64,000 bases of DNA from Yarrowia lipolytica (GCF_001761485.1 NC_090770.1:744001-808000), one strand, 5' to 3'; positions 11,307 through 22,869 are shown, counted from the stretch's first letter. Made by a program: numbers and translations. The notes: generated by a model from the letters alone, not told the origin.

Positions 11307-13559
11307 AGGGCGCCTGCCTGCTGCAGCCCGAGCGGCAAATAAAAAGCCGTTGGAATCAAGCGACCGTTGGATACGGATGCATGCAACTTTTTCGTTCCTT
11401 CTTTTATTTTTTCCTGCCGCCGCTCTGGGCTGCATTTTGCGCTTTTCCTGCCCTGCTGCTGCAGCGTCCTTGATGCATCTGCGTTCCTTTTTCTTTGTTC
11501 CGCAACCCTAATTTTCTATTGCTGTGAAAGTGTGCCGAGGTTATGCCGAACGGAAAAATAGGACGAATAATAACATCTATCGAATAAAAATTCTCAGTCG
11601 GTGATAGCGGGAATAGTGCGTGACAAGAGAGAATGTGCAGTCCGCGCCTGCGCCTCCACAGAGGTGTAGGTGTAGGCGTAGGTGTAGGCGTAGGCGTAGT
11701 ATCGTTGTCGTACTCTAGAGGTTCTGTTAATGTATGTCGCTTGTAGTGTCAAACTCGTATCAAATCGTACCAAACTCGCCGACCGAGGCTGGAGCTTGGT
11801 CGCTCACACCATCGTAACATCACGTGCTCCTGCGTGAGTTCAAGTGGGTCTCAAATAATAACACATTTTCGCCATGGTATGTGAAATTGCACGGGATGGT
11901 ATATCCGGCATCGTCAATATGCGGAAAGCCTATTATTGATACTTCTGACAGTCGATTTGAGCGTCAGTCAGGTCCCAGGGCGGAGTCCCAGTCCGAGTTC
12001 AGGGGAAGGCGAGAATTTCTTTTGCCCGTGCTTTGCCCTTGCTTTGCCCTTGCTTTGCCCGTGCTTTGCCCTTTCCTTTTTGGCCATTTCGCCTGTGTTA
12101 TTGATCCGTTTAATGGCGCGTTGGACATGTGTTTAGCGTTTAAACACGGGCTTTTTCCGGCTTGGCACGCAATCTATGAGATGGAAATAAACGGCCATTT
12201 ACACACGAACCCAAAGTCGAGTGCCACTCTGATTGTCGGCTACCGTCGGGGTTTCCAAACGTCTTTTGGCGCTTTTTTCCAGGAGGATGAGGGGAAGCCT
12301 GTGCAGAGCCTCAGACACTTGGCGGGTGAAAAATTTGCGATCCGTGGAGTCTCATGTTACTCGATGTAGCGAAACGGTGCGCTGCGATACCGTGCGCAGC
12401 GACCGTGCCCTCTGCGGTCCGTACTGTACCCTCTGTACCTCCCTCAGAGTGACACGGACTCGTGGTCGCGCATATTATGCTTGGACGCAATGAAACAGCC
12501 GTAGAAGACGGCCGGTGGTAAACATTAGACGCCATTGGATTTGGGGACCTTGCCGAGATGAGCAAGCGCGGCCAGTCCGGGAATGGGGTGGTGCCTGAGC
12601 AGTTTGGGGTGGTGTCTGGCAGTCAGGACCGACGCTCGTTGACGGTAGGCTTACGCCGACTGCATCGGTAGTTTATCCCGTTGGCACGGGCTTGTCTTGT
12701 CTTGGTTTTGGACCAAATGCCGGGGTGTTTGGACAAACGAAAAACCAAACCAAGGGAAACCGAAAAGCCAGTCAACGGTTGTTGAGTGAGACATATTTGG
12801 AAGGTGGCACATGATGAGGTTAGTGTGCATATAACCAAAAGTTTGTTGCTGGAAGCGAGGAGTGTGGAAGGGAGGCTTGTTGGTTGTCGCAGGGGTGGAT
12901 CTGATGCGAGGAGTTGGTGGGTGGATCATGATGGGGCAAGGTGGGTGTGTAGTTAAACGGTTGAGGGGGGAAAGCGACAGACCCAGACGGTCAGGTGAGA
13001 CCTGAGACACAGCTCCGTAGGACCATAAATATACATATAAACTCCGGGATTCCCCTCAACCGCCGTCACTAGCACCCGTTTTGCCCCGTTTGTTCCGTTG
13101 TCTGTCCGCTGGGTTGCACCCCTCGCTTGCCAGCGTACACGTCATACCAAAGGCACAGTGCTTTAAAATAGCGTTTAACGTCTTCCCTTGTCTGGCGACG
13201 TAAAAATCCGTGTGAACCAAAAGAAGACAACGCCGCCTGTTTGCAACGTTATCTGCATTTTATCGTCTGTTCTTTTGAACGTTGGACTCCCTCACACTTT
13301 TTTAAAATCACAAAAACACAAAAAAAAGGGAACCGCCAGACGGAAACCGGCCGTGTGGGTTGAACTTGTCTACTTGTCGTCCACTGCGTTTTCTTCTTTC
13401 TTCCTCTTTCTTATCTTCCTCAACCCTACCTTGACCAACCGCTAACGACTCGACACTCGCAAGTGGAGATACACTCCAGTTACGCCAACCGATTGCACAC
13501 GACACCACAACCAAACGAGCTACACAGAAACACCGACACACCATTCCAACACACACAGC
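11307..13559. other. Intergenic region upstream of PDE2
   Basis: No convincing gene. A frame of 181 codons at 11824-12369 runs through a CTTTGCCC repeat and has no codon bias. Near 11660-11700 there is a six-base repeat of GTAGGT/GTAGGC. Near 12025-12075 there are about four copies of CTTTGCCCGTG or CTTTGCCCTTG. A TATAAA at 13036-13041 lies 520 bp before the PDE2 start and may be its promoter, which would imply a long leader. The last 250 bp is pyrimidine-rich, then A/C-rich. Confidence 0.55.
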
Positions 13560-15440
13560 ATGGCGATGAAATACGACGGAGCCATCTACCTAGACCCCAG
13601 CTTGGCGCCAGATAATGTGCTGTGCCAGGACCGACCGTCCTTCTTCTCGTGGCAAAGCAGGACCGACACACACAGCAACAAAAGCACAAGCACAAGCACA
13701 ATCACAAAGCCCACCGCCAGCATCACAAACAACAGGTCGCGATTCGTGCCGGTGGGGACCGGCAGTAACCAGGGCAGCTTATACGAGAATAACAGCAACG
13801 ACAGCAACAATGTTAGCAAGCCCATTTCGCAGGAGTTGCACGAACAGAATGTGGCCGTGCTGCAGGACTTTGCCAATGAACTTGTGCTCACGGACTCACC
13901 CAAGCATGTGTTTGACATTATCGCCAGCACCAACAAGCCCGAGCGAAAGACGCCGTCACTACTGATTGCCATCGACGTGACGCAGTACTACACCAACCAC
14001 GACGACTCGGCACCGCATGAAAACGGCCACTCGGACGCACACCACATTAATCACAACCACCATAGCCACAACCACAAGCCACCAGTGTCAGCCCGGTCCA
14101 TCATCTCGCAGATTTACATATACTTCCATCATCTGCCCATCTCCATCGTGGCCATCTCCCGAGATGGAGCCGTGTGCGACGTGCAGTTGTACTCTTCGGG
14201 AGTCGACTTTGTGGGTCCCAACCCCCTCAAGCGTGAGATTCTGGAGGCTACTGTGCAGGAGAAGTCCGTCTTCCTGCAGACCATGTCGCATCATGTGGAT
14301 CGAATCAAGCTACGGGTGGGTCTGTCGGATAACAAGAGACGACAAAACCTGCTGCGGCACCTCGTCATTGACGGCCGAAACGACCTGCAGTTGCTGCTTC
14401 AGTTCGACCATGGCTTTTCGTACACGGAAGCCGACCTGGAGGCTGCTCGAGAACGGATTGCTGACTGGGACTACGATCCCTTTGAGCTGTCGTACGATGA
14501 GCTGGTCATCATGGCGCTCGTCATGTTCCAGTATATCTTATCTCTTCCTGGCCTGGAACCCTACCGACTGGAAGAGCCCGAATTGGTGCGATTCCTCATC
14601 ATGATGCGGGACGCATACCACCATGAAAACCCATACCACAACTTCCGTCACGCCATTGACGTGATGCAGGCCACTTTCCAGTTTCTCATTCGACTGGGAT
14701 GTCTGCCTCCTCCTCTATTTAAACGGGCCCCCAATTGTTCCATGATTCCGCCTATCGGACCGGCCGTCTTCACCCCCGCAGAGTCGCTGGTGGTTATCAT
14801 TGCAGCTATTGGCCACGACATAAGCCACCCTGGGGTGACTAACGCCTTCCTGGTGAGCTCGCATTCGCCCATGGCCCAGGTTTTCAACGACAAGTCGGTA
14901 CTGGAGTCGTACCACGCCTGTGTGCTGAACCGGGTGCTTAACATTTTTTGGCCCGCTACCCAGGAGCCTCACCTCAAGAAGCTCATTGTGGAGTCCGTTC
15001 TGGCCACCGACATGGCCCAGCATTTCAACTATGTCGACCGTTGGAACGAGCTCAGCGCACGGTGCCGAAGCAAGGGCAAGGGCCGGTGCAACGAGGAGCG
15101 CGGCAATCTGTCGCCAGCAGACCGGCAGCTGGTTGGCAGCATGATCATGAAGTGCGCGGACGTGAGCAACGTGACGCGACGACTGGATCTGGCAGAGAAA
15201 TGGGGCCGGGTGCTGCAGTGCGAGTTCTCCGAGGTGAAGGACGTGGAGACAGACTGCAACGTGCAGACGCTGCCGCCTAACTGTGGCAAGAATGCGAACC
15301 TGGCGCAGTCGCAAGTGTCGTTTCTCAATATTTTTGCATATCCGCTGTTCCAACAGTTTTCTGACGCGTTCCCCGAGTTTGGGTACGCCTTCAAAACGCT
15401 ACAGGAGAACAAGGCGGTGTGGGAAAGCAGACTTGTATAG
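13560..15440 (+). CDS. PDE2: High-affinity 3',5'-cyclic-nucleotide phosphodiesterase
   Basis: The 626-residue protein carries the class I cyclic nucleotide phosphodiesterase domain at about residues 300-620. The metal-binding signature is present: H360 and H364 in HENPYHNFRH, then H419-D420 in AAIGHDISHPG, and a later D in KCADVSN. It hydrolyses cAMP to AMP and so lowers protein kinase A activity; in yeasts this controls growth, stress response and filamentation. It is longer than S. cerevisiae Pde2 (526 residues). The extra length is mainly a Ser/Thr/Asn-rich segment (about 35-90) and a histidine-rich loop at about 157-172 with nine His. A second ATG lies two codons after the first, so initiation is slightly uncertain. 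No membrane segment is visible. Confidence 0.93.
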   Translation: MAMKYDGAIYLDPSLAPDNVLCQDRPSFFSWQSRTDTHSNKSTSTSTITKPTASITNNRSRFVPVGTGSNQGSLYENNSNDSNNVSKPISQELHEQNVAVLQDFANELVLTDSPKHVFDIIASTNKPERKTPSLLIAIDVTQYYTNHDDSAPHENGHSDAHHINHNHHSHNHKPPVSARSIISQIYIYFHHLPISIVAISRDGAVCDVQLYSSGVDFVGPNPLKREILEATVQEKSVFLQTMSHHVDRIKLRVGLSDNKRRQNLLRHLVIDGRNDLQLLLQFDHGFSYTEADLEAARERIADWDYDPFELSYDELVIMALVMFQYILSLPGLEPYRLEEPELVRFLIMMRDAYHHENPYHNFRHAIDVMQATFQFLIRLGCLPPPLFKRAPNCSMIPPIGPAVFTPAESLVVIIAAIGHDISHPGVTNAFLVSSHSPMAQVFNDKSVLESYHACVLNRVLNIFWPATQEPHLKKLIVESVLATDMAQHFNYVDRWNELSARCRSKGKGRCNEERGNLSPADRQLVGSMIMKCADVSNVTRRLDLAEKWGRVLQCEFSEVKDVETDCNVQTLPPNCGKNANLAQSQVSFLNIFAYPLFQQFSDAFPEFGYAFKTLQENKAVWESRLV

Positions 15441-17086
15441 TATGTATTATAGATGTGATAGAGTAATTATAGACCCCTAAGTACTTGATCCTACAGCGAG
15501 TGTGAGCACGACTTTTGCTGAAGAAGAGAGGGACTTTTGTAGGGAGAGAAGCCACTTTGTACAGTGCACAGTACAACTACATTTCTGGGCTTGGGGATCA
15601 TAAATGACACTTATAGACCATGCGGATAATGATGTATTTTCCGTGCTATAGAACATTGGCTATGATAACTGTTGGTCTAGGTGTCGCACAAGTCTGTACA
15701 TACTGTGTACATCTACACATACCGTACTTCTATACAAGTAGTGACTTCGGGCATGGAGTTATGATAGTTGTAAAGAATGAGGGTATCAGTACAGTGTGCA
15801 AGCACCAGTATAACTAACGATTACATCATCTTTCAGAGCATTTGTGTTAGATAAGCAATGCCTGGAAATGTTCGGGTCACGTGCCAGACGCAGCGCTATG
15901 TTACACGTTACTAAGCCAGGGGTGTGCGGTAGTTTGGTCGGTATTATTTGCCGGAAAAACAAGCGAAGATAAAACCAAAAACCAGACATTATTCGGTGCA
16001 GTTTATTATCGCTTCTTTATTATATACTATGCAGTGTTAATTATATTGGCAGGTGGTCTGGGATGTACATACTGTACAGTATGTGATATCGGGGTCTGCC
16101 CAGCTTAGGAAGGTCTACTCGGTATATATTATGGAGGTAGCCGTTGGTTGATACCGGTATCGGTGCCGGTACGAGTAGAGAGAGGAGGAGGGGAAGTGAA
16201 AGACTTACGGTGAGAGAGTAAGAATCGTTTGGATGTTGAGGTGGATGTTGAGGTGGATGTTGAGGTGGATGTTGAGATGGAAGTTAGGTGGAAGTTAGGT
16301 GGAGGTTAGGTGGAGGTTGAGATGCAGGTTGAGATGGAGGTTGTAAGAAGAAGTCAGACAGGTCCACCCCACTGAGGGAGAGCAGTGATATCTTTCCTCT
16401 CTATTATCAATGATTGAATAGTAGTAAAAGTACGATTAAAAGTCTGAAACGTTCCGCCGGTACTTGTGCTGTAGTTACCAGCTCTTGGCAGCTCTTCGCA
16501 CCAGTTGTTCCATGTACAAGTACACCCGCTCTCCAAGCCTGATGGAATGATCACCCGCAACAACTCTCGGTTCTGTAAATTACAGACTGAAAAGTGGGGA
16601 GAAAATCAAGCTTGGTTTATTGTGTCTTAGATACGAGCTATACGGACGGCGATCAGTTGTTGAGAGACATACATTGCTTCACGTAGTGGTGATAGTAGTG
16701 ATAATGTCGAGAATTGTCAGTCACAGTCAGTCGGATGTACTGTAGTCGGCCATTCGGACGTACTGTCGTCGGAACAACCACCGTACTAAAACACCTAGGT
16801 TCTAACTCCGATGTTGATCTCTATTATAAATGACATTACTAGAAATGGCTACTTTTGCATGCGCCGCCAGTGGAGTGTGTTGGACCCGTACAATATACTG
16901 AACAAGGCTGTCTTGTACTCGTACTCGTACAACCTCCATGTACATACTGTACCTCCAAGAACAGTGTCAAATGCGTAGGACTCTTCTCGTCTTGCTGTGG
17001 TTGCACTCGACCGCAGAGTTCGTGCTCCGAGTCACACGCTGTTATCGCCGTGAGTTCGGGTGCCGAGCACTTCAAAAGTCCACTTC
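15441..17086. other. Intergenic region between convergent PDE2 and VTS1
   Basis: Only short frames without coding character. It holds both 3' ends of the flanking genes. A 12-bp repeat array lies at 16228-16345. GTAC-type words are dense near 15690-15740 and 16060-16085. Confidence 0.6.
16228..16345. repeat. 12-bp minisatellite (GGTGGATGTTGA)
   Basis: About nine imperfect copies of a 12-bp purine/GT-rich unit. The first four are nearly identical (GAGGTGGATGTT); the later ones drift to GGTGGAAGTTA and GAGATGGAGGTT, so the array has a young end and an old end. Confidence 0.8.
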
Positions 17087-18400
17087 TCAAACACCGCCCA
17101 AGGTACCATCCTTCTGTGCATCCCTGACCTGCTCAAATACCTTGAGCATCTTTCTTCTCGCACCCAGGGCGTTGACACCCTTTTCCTCCAGCTGTGCATC
17201 ATCCAACTGTACAATATCTTGCCACTCCATATCCTTGAAACACTCTGTGTACTTGTGTAATCTCAGGGCTCTCAACCATGCACTCACGTCTCGTAGCAGT
17301 TTGATGTCCGTGGCTGGAGAGGCTGAGGATGCCCCAGACAGCTGTGTAATGGAGGAAGAGGACGAGGTTTGATGATGGCCCTTCATTGGAGTTGCCAGGG
17401 AGTGGGCTCCGGGGGCGGGAGAGCCGCCCGGAGTACCTGGCTTTGTGGGGGTCGATTCCTGCGAGTTTGTGTGTTGGTGGAACGAGCTTCGTTTGCTTCT
17501 ATCGTCTAGCGAGGCTCGGTTGGACACGGTACTCAGAGCAGCCAGCTTCATGGCGGTGGTGTTTGCAATCTGGGCGTTGAGATCGTGTTCGGGGGTAGCG
17601 ATCATGGATCTTCGCGACCCGATGGGCTCGGTAGACAGCGACGACGTGTGTTTATGGGATGGGGTAGAGGGGAAGGTACCGACAGGAGCATAGATGGGGT
17701 TGTGGGCGTTGGGGTTGAGGTTGGAGTGGGTAGTTTGGTGGGGGTGCAGACCTCCGAGGCCTCCGAGACCGCCGGTCATGGCCTGGCCCATAGCTCCCTG
17801 GCCCATGGGGGAGGGCTGGGCCGAGGTCTGTTGCTGTTGCTGAGGGGCTCCGTTCTCGAACGAGTTGCCAATGGGAGAGCCGTCAAAGTCCATGTTGCCA
17901 AACTTTTGGAGCACGGTGATGAAGAAGCGAATCTGCACGGGGTTGGTCTGTTGGAGCAATGCGTATAGGGCGGCGGTCCGTTCTCCGTCCGACAGAACGC
18001 CAAACCACTGCTCAATGGAGCTCAGCTCGTCCTTGAAGTCCTTGTCCAGCGACACAGTGGCCATTTCCTCCAGAATCGCATTGTACAGCTCCAGGTCCTG
18101 CAGCCACTTTTCGCTGTCCATGGTTGCTGTGTTGGCGAGACCGCCTCCCAGGTGCTGGAGCCCCGGGGTGGTTCCACCGAGGTTCAGATTGCCCATTCCG
18201 GCGCTCAGAGAGCCCAGTCCCGCCGTGGCGGAGCCGCCCAGACCATACGGCGGGTACCCTCCGAGGTCCGAGTGTCTGTAGGACGAAGAAAAGGCCTCCG
18301 AAACGGGCCGCGTTCGTCGGCCCGCCAGAGGCGATTCGCTCTGGGGGATATCTTCGGACGTGTGGAGCACGTGGCCCGGCATGAATCTGGGGATGTTCAT
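17087..18400 (-). CDS. VTS1: SAM-domain RNA-binding post-transcriptional regulator Vts1
   Basis: The 437-residue protein ends in a sterile alpha motif (about 365-427: LLRDVSAWLRALRLHKY, then NALGARRKML), the RNA-hairpin-binding form known from Vts1 and Smaug. A helical domain at about 95-170 (WLQDLELYNAILEEM through FFITVLQKFG) matches the conserved N-terminal domain of fungal Vts1. Between them lies a Gln/Ser/Gly/Asn-rich linker (about 175-360) likely to be disordered. Family knowledge: Vts1 binds stem-loops with a CNGG loop in mRNAs and recruits the Ccr4-Not deadenylase. The protein is a little shorter than S. cerevisiae Vts1 (523 residues). The ATG at 18400 is the first in frame. A run of TA lies about 220 bp upstream. 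Confidence 0.93.
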   Translation of the reverse strand: MNIPRFMPGHVLHTSEDIPQSESPLAGRRTRPVSEAFSSSYRHSDLGGYPPYGLGGSATAGLGSLSAGMGNLNLGGTTPGLQHLGGGLANTATMDSEKWLQDLELYNAILEEMATVSLDKDFKDELSSIEQWFGVLSDGERTAALYALLQQTNPVQIRFFITVLQKFGNMDFDGSPIGNSFENGAPQQQQQTSAQPSPMGQGAMGQAMTGGLGGLGGLHPHQTTHSNLNPNAHNPIYAPVGTFPSTPSHKHTSSLSTEPIGSRRSMIATPEHDLNAQIANTTAMKLAALSTVSNRASLDDRSKRSSFHQHTNSQESTPTKPGTPGGSPAPGAHSLATPMKGHHQTSSSSSITQLSGASSASPATDIKLLRDVSAWLRALRLHKYTECFKDMEWQDIVQLDDAQLEEKGVNALGARRKMLKVFEQVRDAQKDGTLGGV

Positions 18401-18618
18401 CTTTTGTGTCTGTCTGCGGGGTCTGTAGTGTGTGTCGTGTCGTGGGCTGAGCGAAGCCTTTGAGTTGTTTTAGAAACGTAATCCCAACTGTTAACGATAA
18501 TAGTTAGTCCTATAGTCGACCCAACCTCTGCTGCGATGCATCTGCTTCCAGTCTGAAACACGCGTCAACTTTGTTTGGAGGGGAGGGCGAGGAAGACAGT
18601 CTGGAGGGGCTGTGCAGC

Positions 18619-18641
18619 TATATATATATATATATATATAT
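18619..18641. repeat. (TA)n microsatellite
   Basis: Eleven and a half TA units, 219-241 bp upstream of the VTS1 start codon on its promoter side. It may serve as an A/T-rich promoter element. Confidence 0.9.
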
Positions 18642-18990
18642 CTAAGATGTATTTGTGACGAGGGGCGCCACTGAAGACGAAAATGTCACACTCGGAGTCA
18701 CCCCTTCCATTACCCAGCTATCGCATTGTAGTAGCAGCTAATGATCTATTGCCACTTTTAGACTGGGCCGTTTTATTGTTTAGACTATTTTGGGAGCCAC
18801 AAGCGATAATATACCAAAGCATGCCCAACATCATACAACCAGTCTACAACGGGCGGTAGGGCCAATTAAAGACACGGTAGGCGGAGAGGTGGTCGATGTG
18901 TTACGTAACAAACGATTCTACAATGTGTGCTTTGCCCATTGTCCCTTGCACACTGTTTGAGTGCGGCTTTTGATCAGCCTCGTGTGATGC

Positions 18991-19072
18991 CTGAGTGAGT
19001 ACAGCAGGAGTGAGTACAGCAGGAGTGAGTACAGCAGGAGTGAGTACAGCATGAGTGAGTACAGTAGAAGTA
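18991..19072. repeat. 15-bp minisatellite (GAGTGAGTACAGCAG)
   Basis: Five tandem copies, with the last two carrying single changes. Each unit holds GTGAGTAC, so each copy resembles a Yarrowia splice donor on the plus strand, although no CTAAC-AG acceptor is paired with it. Confidence 0.85.
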
Positions 19073-20708
19073 CAAGAGTATGTACTCGTACTGTGCTGTA
19101 GATATTGTATGTATCGTACATACTGGGCGAGATAGAAGATAAAACAACAAGACGTATAGTACGTGCTCGTTGTGTCCTACTTACAGTATCGACATTGTGC
19201 TGTAATTGGTCTCAGCGTTCGAGTACGATTCTCACTCATACTCGCTCACAGGACCTCTCAGTTCTCCTCTCCACACAGCCCTTTGGCTCGCTTCACAGCC
19301 CACCTGGAATGGCCTGTCTCGGCTTGTCTCAGAATCGAAACTCATCGCACAAGAGAAACTTCCCGGACTAGACCTCTGCAGACGTTGATCGACACGTGAT
19401 TCGTACGTCATTCCGCCGACGTGTGAGACCTGAATTGCAAGTGCAAGCGTCAATTGGTCCCGTGACGGATATGTGACGTTGCACTGTCAGATGGCAACGT
19501 GTGGGAAGGGTACAGTACGAGTACGAGTGAGAGTATGAGTGGGAGTATGTACTGTACCCGTGCGAGTACTCCGTGCGAGTACTACAGTACGATACAGTGC
19601 GAATACAAATACCGTGCAAGTACTTCGTACTCGTACTCGTACCCGTACTCGTACTCTTCCAGCACTCCTAGAATCAAAATCTTACAGTACCCACTGCACC
19701 GTACAGTTCATGCTCGACTCGTGATAGATCCAGTGGACATTTATACCGTTATTGGCCCAAAAACCTCAATTAACGACAGGAGACACGGATTAGCCCCCGG
19801 ATCAGACGGCAGATCGATCCGAATCAATCAACCGCCGTTTTCCAATATCTCATCACTCACATCTCCGATACTCACTCGATTGCTGTCGCGTTTCGTCGCA
19901 CTGCTGCATAATCCAGGGTTGGGGTAGTTCCAAAACCGGCGCAATGCCGCAATCGCGTTGCAAAGGGGCAATAATGGTGGGTGCTTTTGTTCGGTTCGGT
20001 GGTGGCGGTGTATTGTGTCTGTTCCAGTACTGGTGGTCGTTCTGCAGTCGCAGGCCTCGAGATCGCGTGATCTGTACTCTTTTTTGGTCACATGACCGTA
20101 ACTCTGCATGGTCGATAACCTCACAATGGGGCTTACAGGATTACATTACGCCTGACATGTCGAGCGGATGGGTGGGGTGACAATAGGCCAAAGTGGAGAG
20201 AATAAAGAGCCGGAGGAGCAGATTTTGACGGAGAAAAGTTGCTACGGAACAGGAGGAGACAGGAAAATAAAGTGGGCGTTGCCCTCGTCTTATATGGTGC
20301 CCCGACTACGTATTCGGCTCGGTGCCAAGTCATGGAACCCCATGGAAGCAAACACCGGATATGTTTTCACCCAGAGACCGTGCCGTGAGTCACTGTTCTG
20401 CCAAAGTTACAGTGGACCGCAGAAGCAGCACAGGAGCAGCACCACCAACATATTAAGAAAGCTTCCACACGCGCACAAGCGGGTTCTGGGCAGTGGGACA
20501 TTTGGGGCGTGGCGGCAGGCATGGTGACAACGCTCGGTAGCATTGAGCCAAGAGGGTCGTACACAGTGCAAACCCCATTCGCTAGGGGCGGAGCAATAAG
20601 GTGGGAGGTGGGGCTGCCCATATATATAAATATATATATTTTATTTTATAATTAATTGGGGCTAGATTGAGAGCAATATTGGGTGACACTTGGGGCCAAA
20701 AAAACGAG

Positions 20709-20715
20709 TATATAA
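20709..20715 (+). promoter_or_regulatory. TATA box of GLC7
   Basis: TATATAA lies 254 bp before the GLC7 ATG, followed by a C/T- and then A/C-rich leader typical of yeast genes. No competing ATG frame of note lies between. Confidence 0.45.
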
Positions 20716-20968
20716 CTCGGTGGCGTCCCCCAACGAGACCTGAATCACAGTCTCAAGAATAACCGTTGGCACCAGGCAACTTGTTACTGTTGCTGTTTAC
20801 CGAACCGCCTCGTGGGCAAATCTCTCACCACACCTTCTCCCCTCCCCAACTTACCCTCCCGTGACAAGGTTTAGGAAAAGACACACGTATTATCATACAG
20901 TCAGATTTTATCAACACTCTCCCACCACACGGCCACCAACACGCCCTAACATCACGACTACTACTACT

Positions 20969-22623
20969 ATGGCCGATCAGAAAGAAGTTGATCTCGACTC
21001 CGTCATCGACAGACTGCTCGAGGTCCGAGGCTCGCGTCCCGGCAAGCAGGTCCAGCTGATGGAGCACGAGATTCGATATCTTTGCACAAAGGCCCGAGAG
21101 ATTTTCATCCAGCAGCCCATTCTGCTCGAGCTCGAGGCACCCATCAAGGTGAGTAATTGGTTTTTTTGTCCAGCGGACAGAGGGGGTTTTTGGCCGGCTT
21201 TTTTTGCTCGCTTTTTTATCGGCGTTTTGTGGCCCTACGGCTCGCCGGGGCTTTTGTTGGGCCTTTACTCTTATCGAGGGGGAAGGTCCAGATAAACGCA
21301 ACATTGCCAGAGCCACTTTTGGTTTGTCAGGCAACCAATCAATCGCCACAACACACAACAACAGCAACGACATCGATCGGAAAAATCACAGACTCGGGAA
21401 AAATACAGACTTTGATTTCAACACACGTCGACAACGATCCACCATGTTTTGCCACAACGCCGCATACGCATGCTTTTTTTTTCCCGTTGCGGGCACCTGT
21501 ATATGCACAACACACCACACCCACCACGCCATGCACCATGCCACGCCATCGACCTGAGAACGGAGAACGAAGATGAAAATAATACCGACGAAAAATGGCA
21601 TTTAAAAGTGGCTATCGAAAAGTGGGATATCAGATGCCGTTGATGGATGCTCCTCGCATGTGAACGTTCTGTGTGTAAACAACGCGCCTTCCATGCCTGT
21701 CGGTGTGTCGGATTTATTTGTGCTGTTGTTGCCGTGTTGTTTCTACTGGTTGCTTTTGCCTTCAATTACCCCGTTAGCCGTGTTTTACGGCCGCTCTCAT
21801 GAGCTCCTTACTAACCCAGATTTGTGGAGATATCCACGGCCAATACTACGACCTGCTGCGATTATTCGAATACGGTGGATTCCCACCGGAGGCTAACTAC
21901 TTATTCCTCGGAGACTACGTGGACCGAGGCAAGCAGTCATTGGAGACCATTTGTCTGCTTCTGGCATACAAGATCAAGTACCCCGAAAACTTCTTTATTC
22001 TGCGTGGAAACCACGAGTGTGCATCTATCAACCGAATCTACGGCTTCTACGACGAGTGCAAGCGGCGATATAACATCAAGCTGTGGAAGACATTTACCGA
22101 CTGCTTCAACTGCCTGCCGATAGCAGCAATCATCGACGAGAAGATTTTCGCCATGCATGGAGGTCTTTCTCCCGAGCTCAACACCATGGAGCAGATTCGT
22201 CGTGTGATGCGACCCACAGACATCCCCGACGTGGGTCTTCTGTGCGACCTGCTGTGGTCCGACCCCGACAAGGACATTACTGGCTGGAACGAAAACGACC
22301 GAGGTGTGTCATTCACCTTTGGTCCCGACGTTGTTCTGCGGTTCCTGCAAAAACACGACATGGATCTCATTTGCCGAGCACACCAGGTCGTTGAGGACGG
22401 TTACGAGTTCTTCTCCAAGCGACATCTTGTCACTCTCTTCTCGGCGCCCAACTACTGCGGTGAGTTTGACAATGCCGGAGCCATGATGTCTGTCGACGAG
22501 TCTCTTCTGTGTTCTTTCCAGATTCTCAAGCCAGCCGAGAAGAAGCAGAAGTTTGTCTACTCTGGCATGGGTGGTGGCCGGCCTGTGACTCCCCCTAGAA
22601 AGCAGAAGAAGGCAGGCAAATAA
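20969..22623 (+). CDS. GLC7: Protein phosphatase 1 catalytic subunit, one intron
   Basis: Exon 1 (20969-21148, 60 codons) joins exon 2 (21820-22623) in phase 0 to give 327 residues. All PP1 signatures are present with mammalian PP1 numbering: D64 and H66 in CGDIHG, D92 in GDYVDRG, N124 and the general acid H125 in RGNHE, then MHGG and [11 protein letters not shown]. These bind two metals and remove phosphate from Ser/Thr. The tail [10 protein letters not shown] keeps the TPPR site that cyclin-dependent kinases phosphorylate in other PP1 enzymes. The enzyme acts in glycogen metabolism, mitosis, septins and transcription, with specificity set by RVxF-bearing partners; two candidate partners lie in this window (V325 region of the left-edge LRR protein and the BNI4-like protein). 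A frame starting at an ATG inside the intron (21799) is not the true start, because the conserved N-terminus is in exon 1. Confidence 0.97.
21149..21819 (+). other. GLC7 intron (671 bp)
   Basis: The donor is AAG|GTGAGTAATT and the end is TTACTAACCCAG|ATT, with the CTAAC branch site directly before the acceptor, the known Yarrowia form. The interior is rich in T and C and holds no convincing gene. Confidence 0.93.
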
Positions 22624-22869
22624 TTGGGCATAGATGGAAAGTATTGTTATGTATAAACGGTGAGGATAAATGATAATGAATGAAAGAGCACGCGGATTGA
22701 GGTAGTGGCGCGAAACGATGTACTGTATGTATTGTAGAGTGACGTTGTTAGTAGCACTGTGTTGGTACTTACCGCCTGTGTAATATAATACACTGCATCT
22801 ATGCAGAAACTCTATTGAACCAGGCCCCATCATCTCGGCCACACCGGTGTGAGAGTACCCTTCAACAAC

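Larger units (their letters stand above)
18401..20968. other. Divergent intergenic region between VTS1 and GLC7
   Basis: No gene supported. It holds a (TA)n run at 18619-18641, a 15-bp repeat at 18991-19072, and very dense GTAC-type words at 19500-19660. A/T-rich DNA at 20620-20655 and a TATATAA box at 20709 precede GLC7. A long frame near 19499-19927 reads through the GTAC words and is not credible. Confidence 0.6.

Noticed and set aside
11660-11700. GTAGGT/GTAGGC repeat as an internal telomere
   Set aside because: It does not match the TTAGTCAGGG unit I associate with Yarrowia telomeres; it is a plain microsatellite.
11824-12369. 181-codon frame upstream of PDE2
   Set aside because: It runs through a CTTTGCCC repeat, lacks codon bias and has no promoter signal.
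14715-15353. 212-codon minus-strand frame
   Set aside because: Antisense to the conserved catalytic domain of PDE2.
21799-22623. GLC7 starting at the ATG at 21799
   Set aside because: That ATG lies in the intron just before CTAACCCAG; the conserved PP1 N-terminus is in exon 1 at 20969.
22849-22869. RTT106 starting seven codons earlier
   Set aside because: It would require a GTG start; the ATG at 22870 fits.
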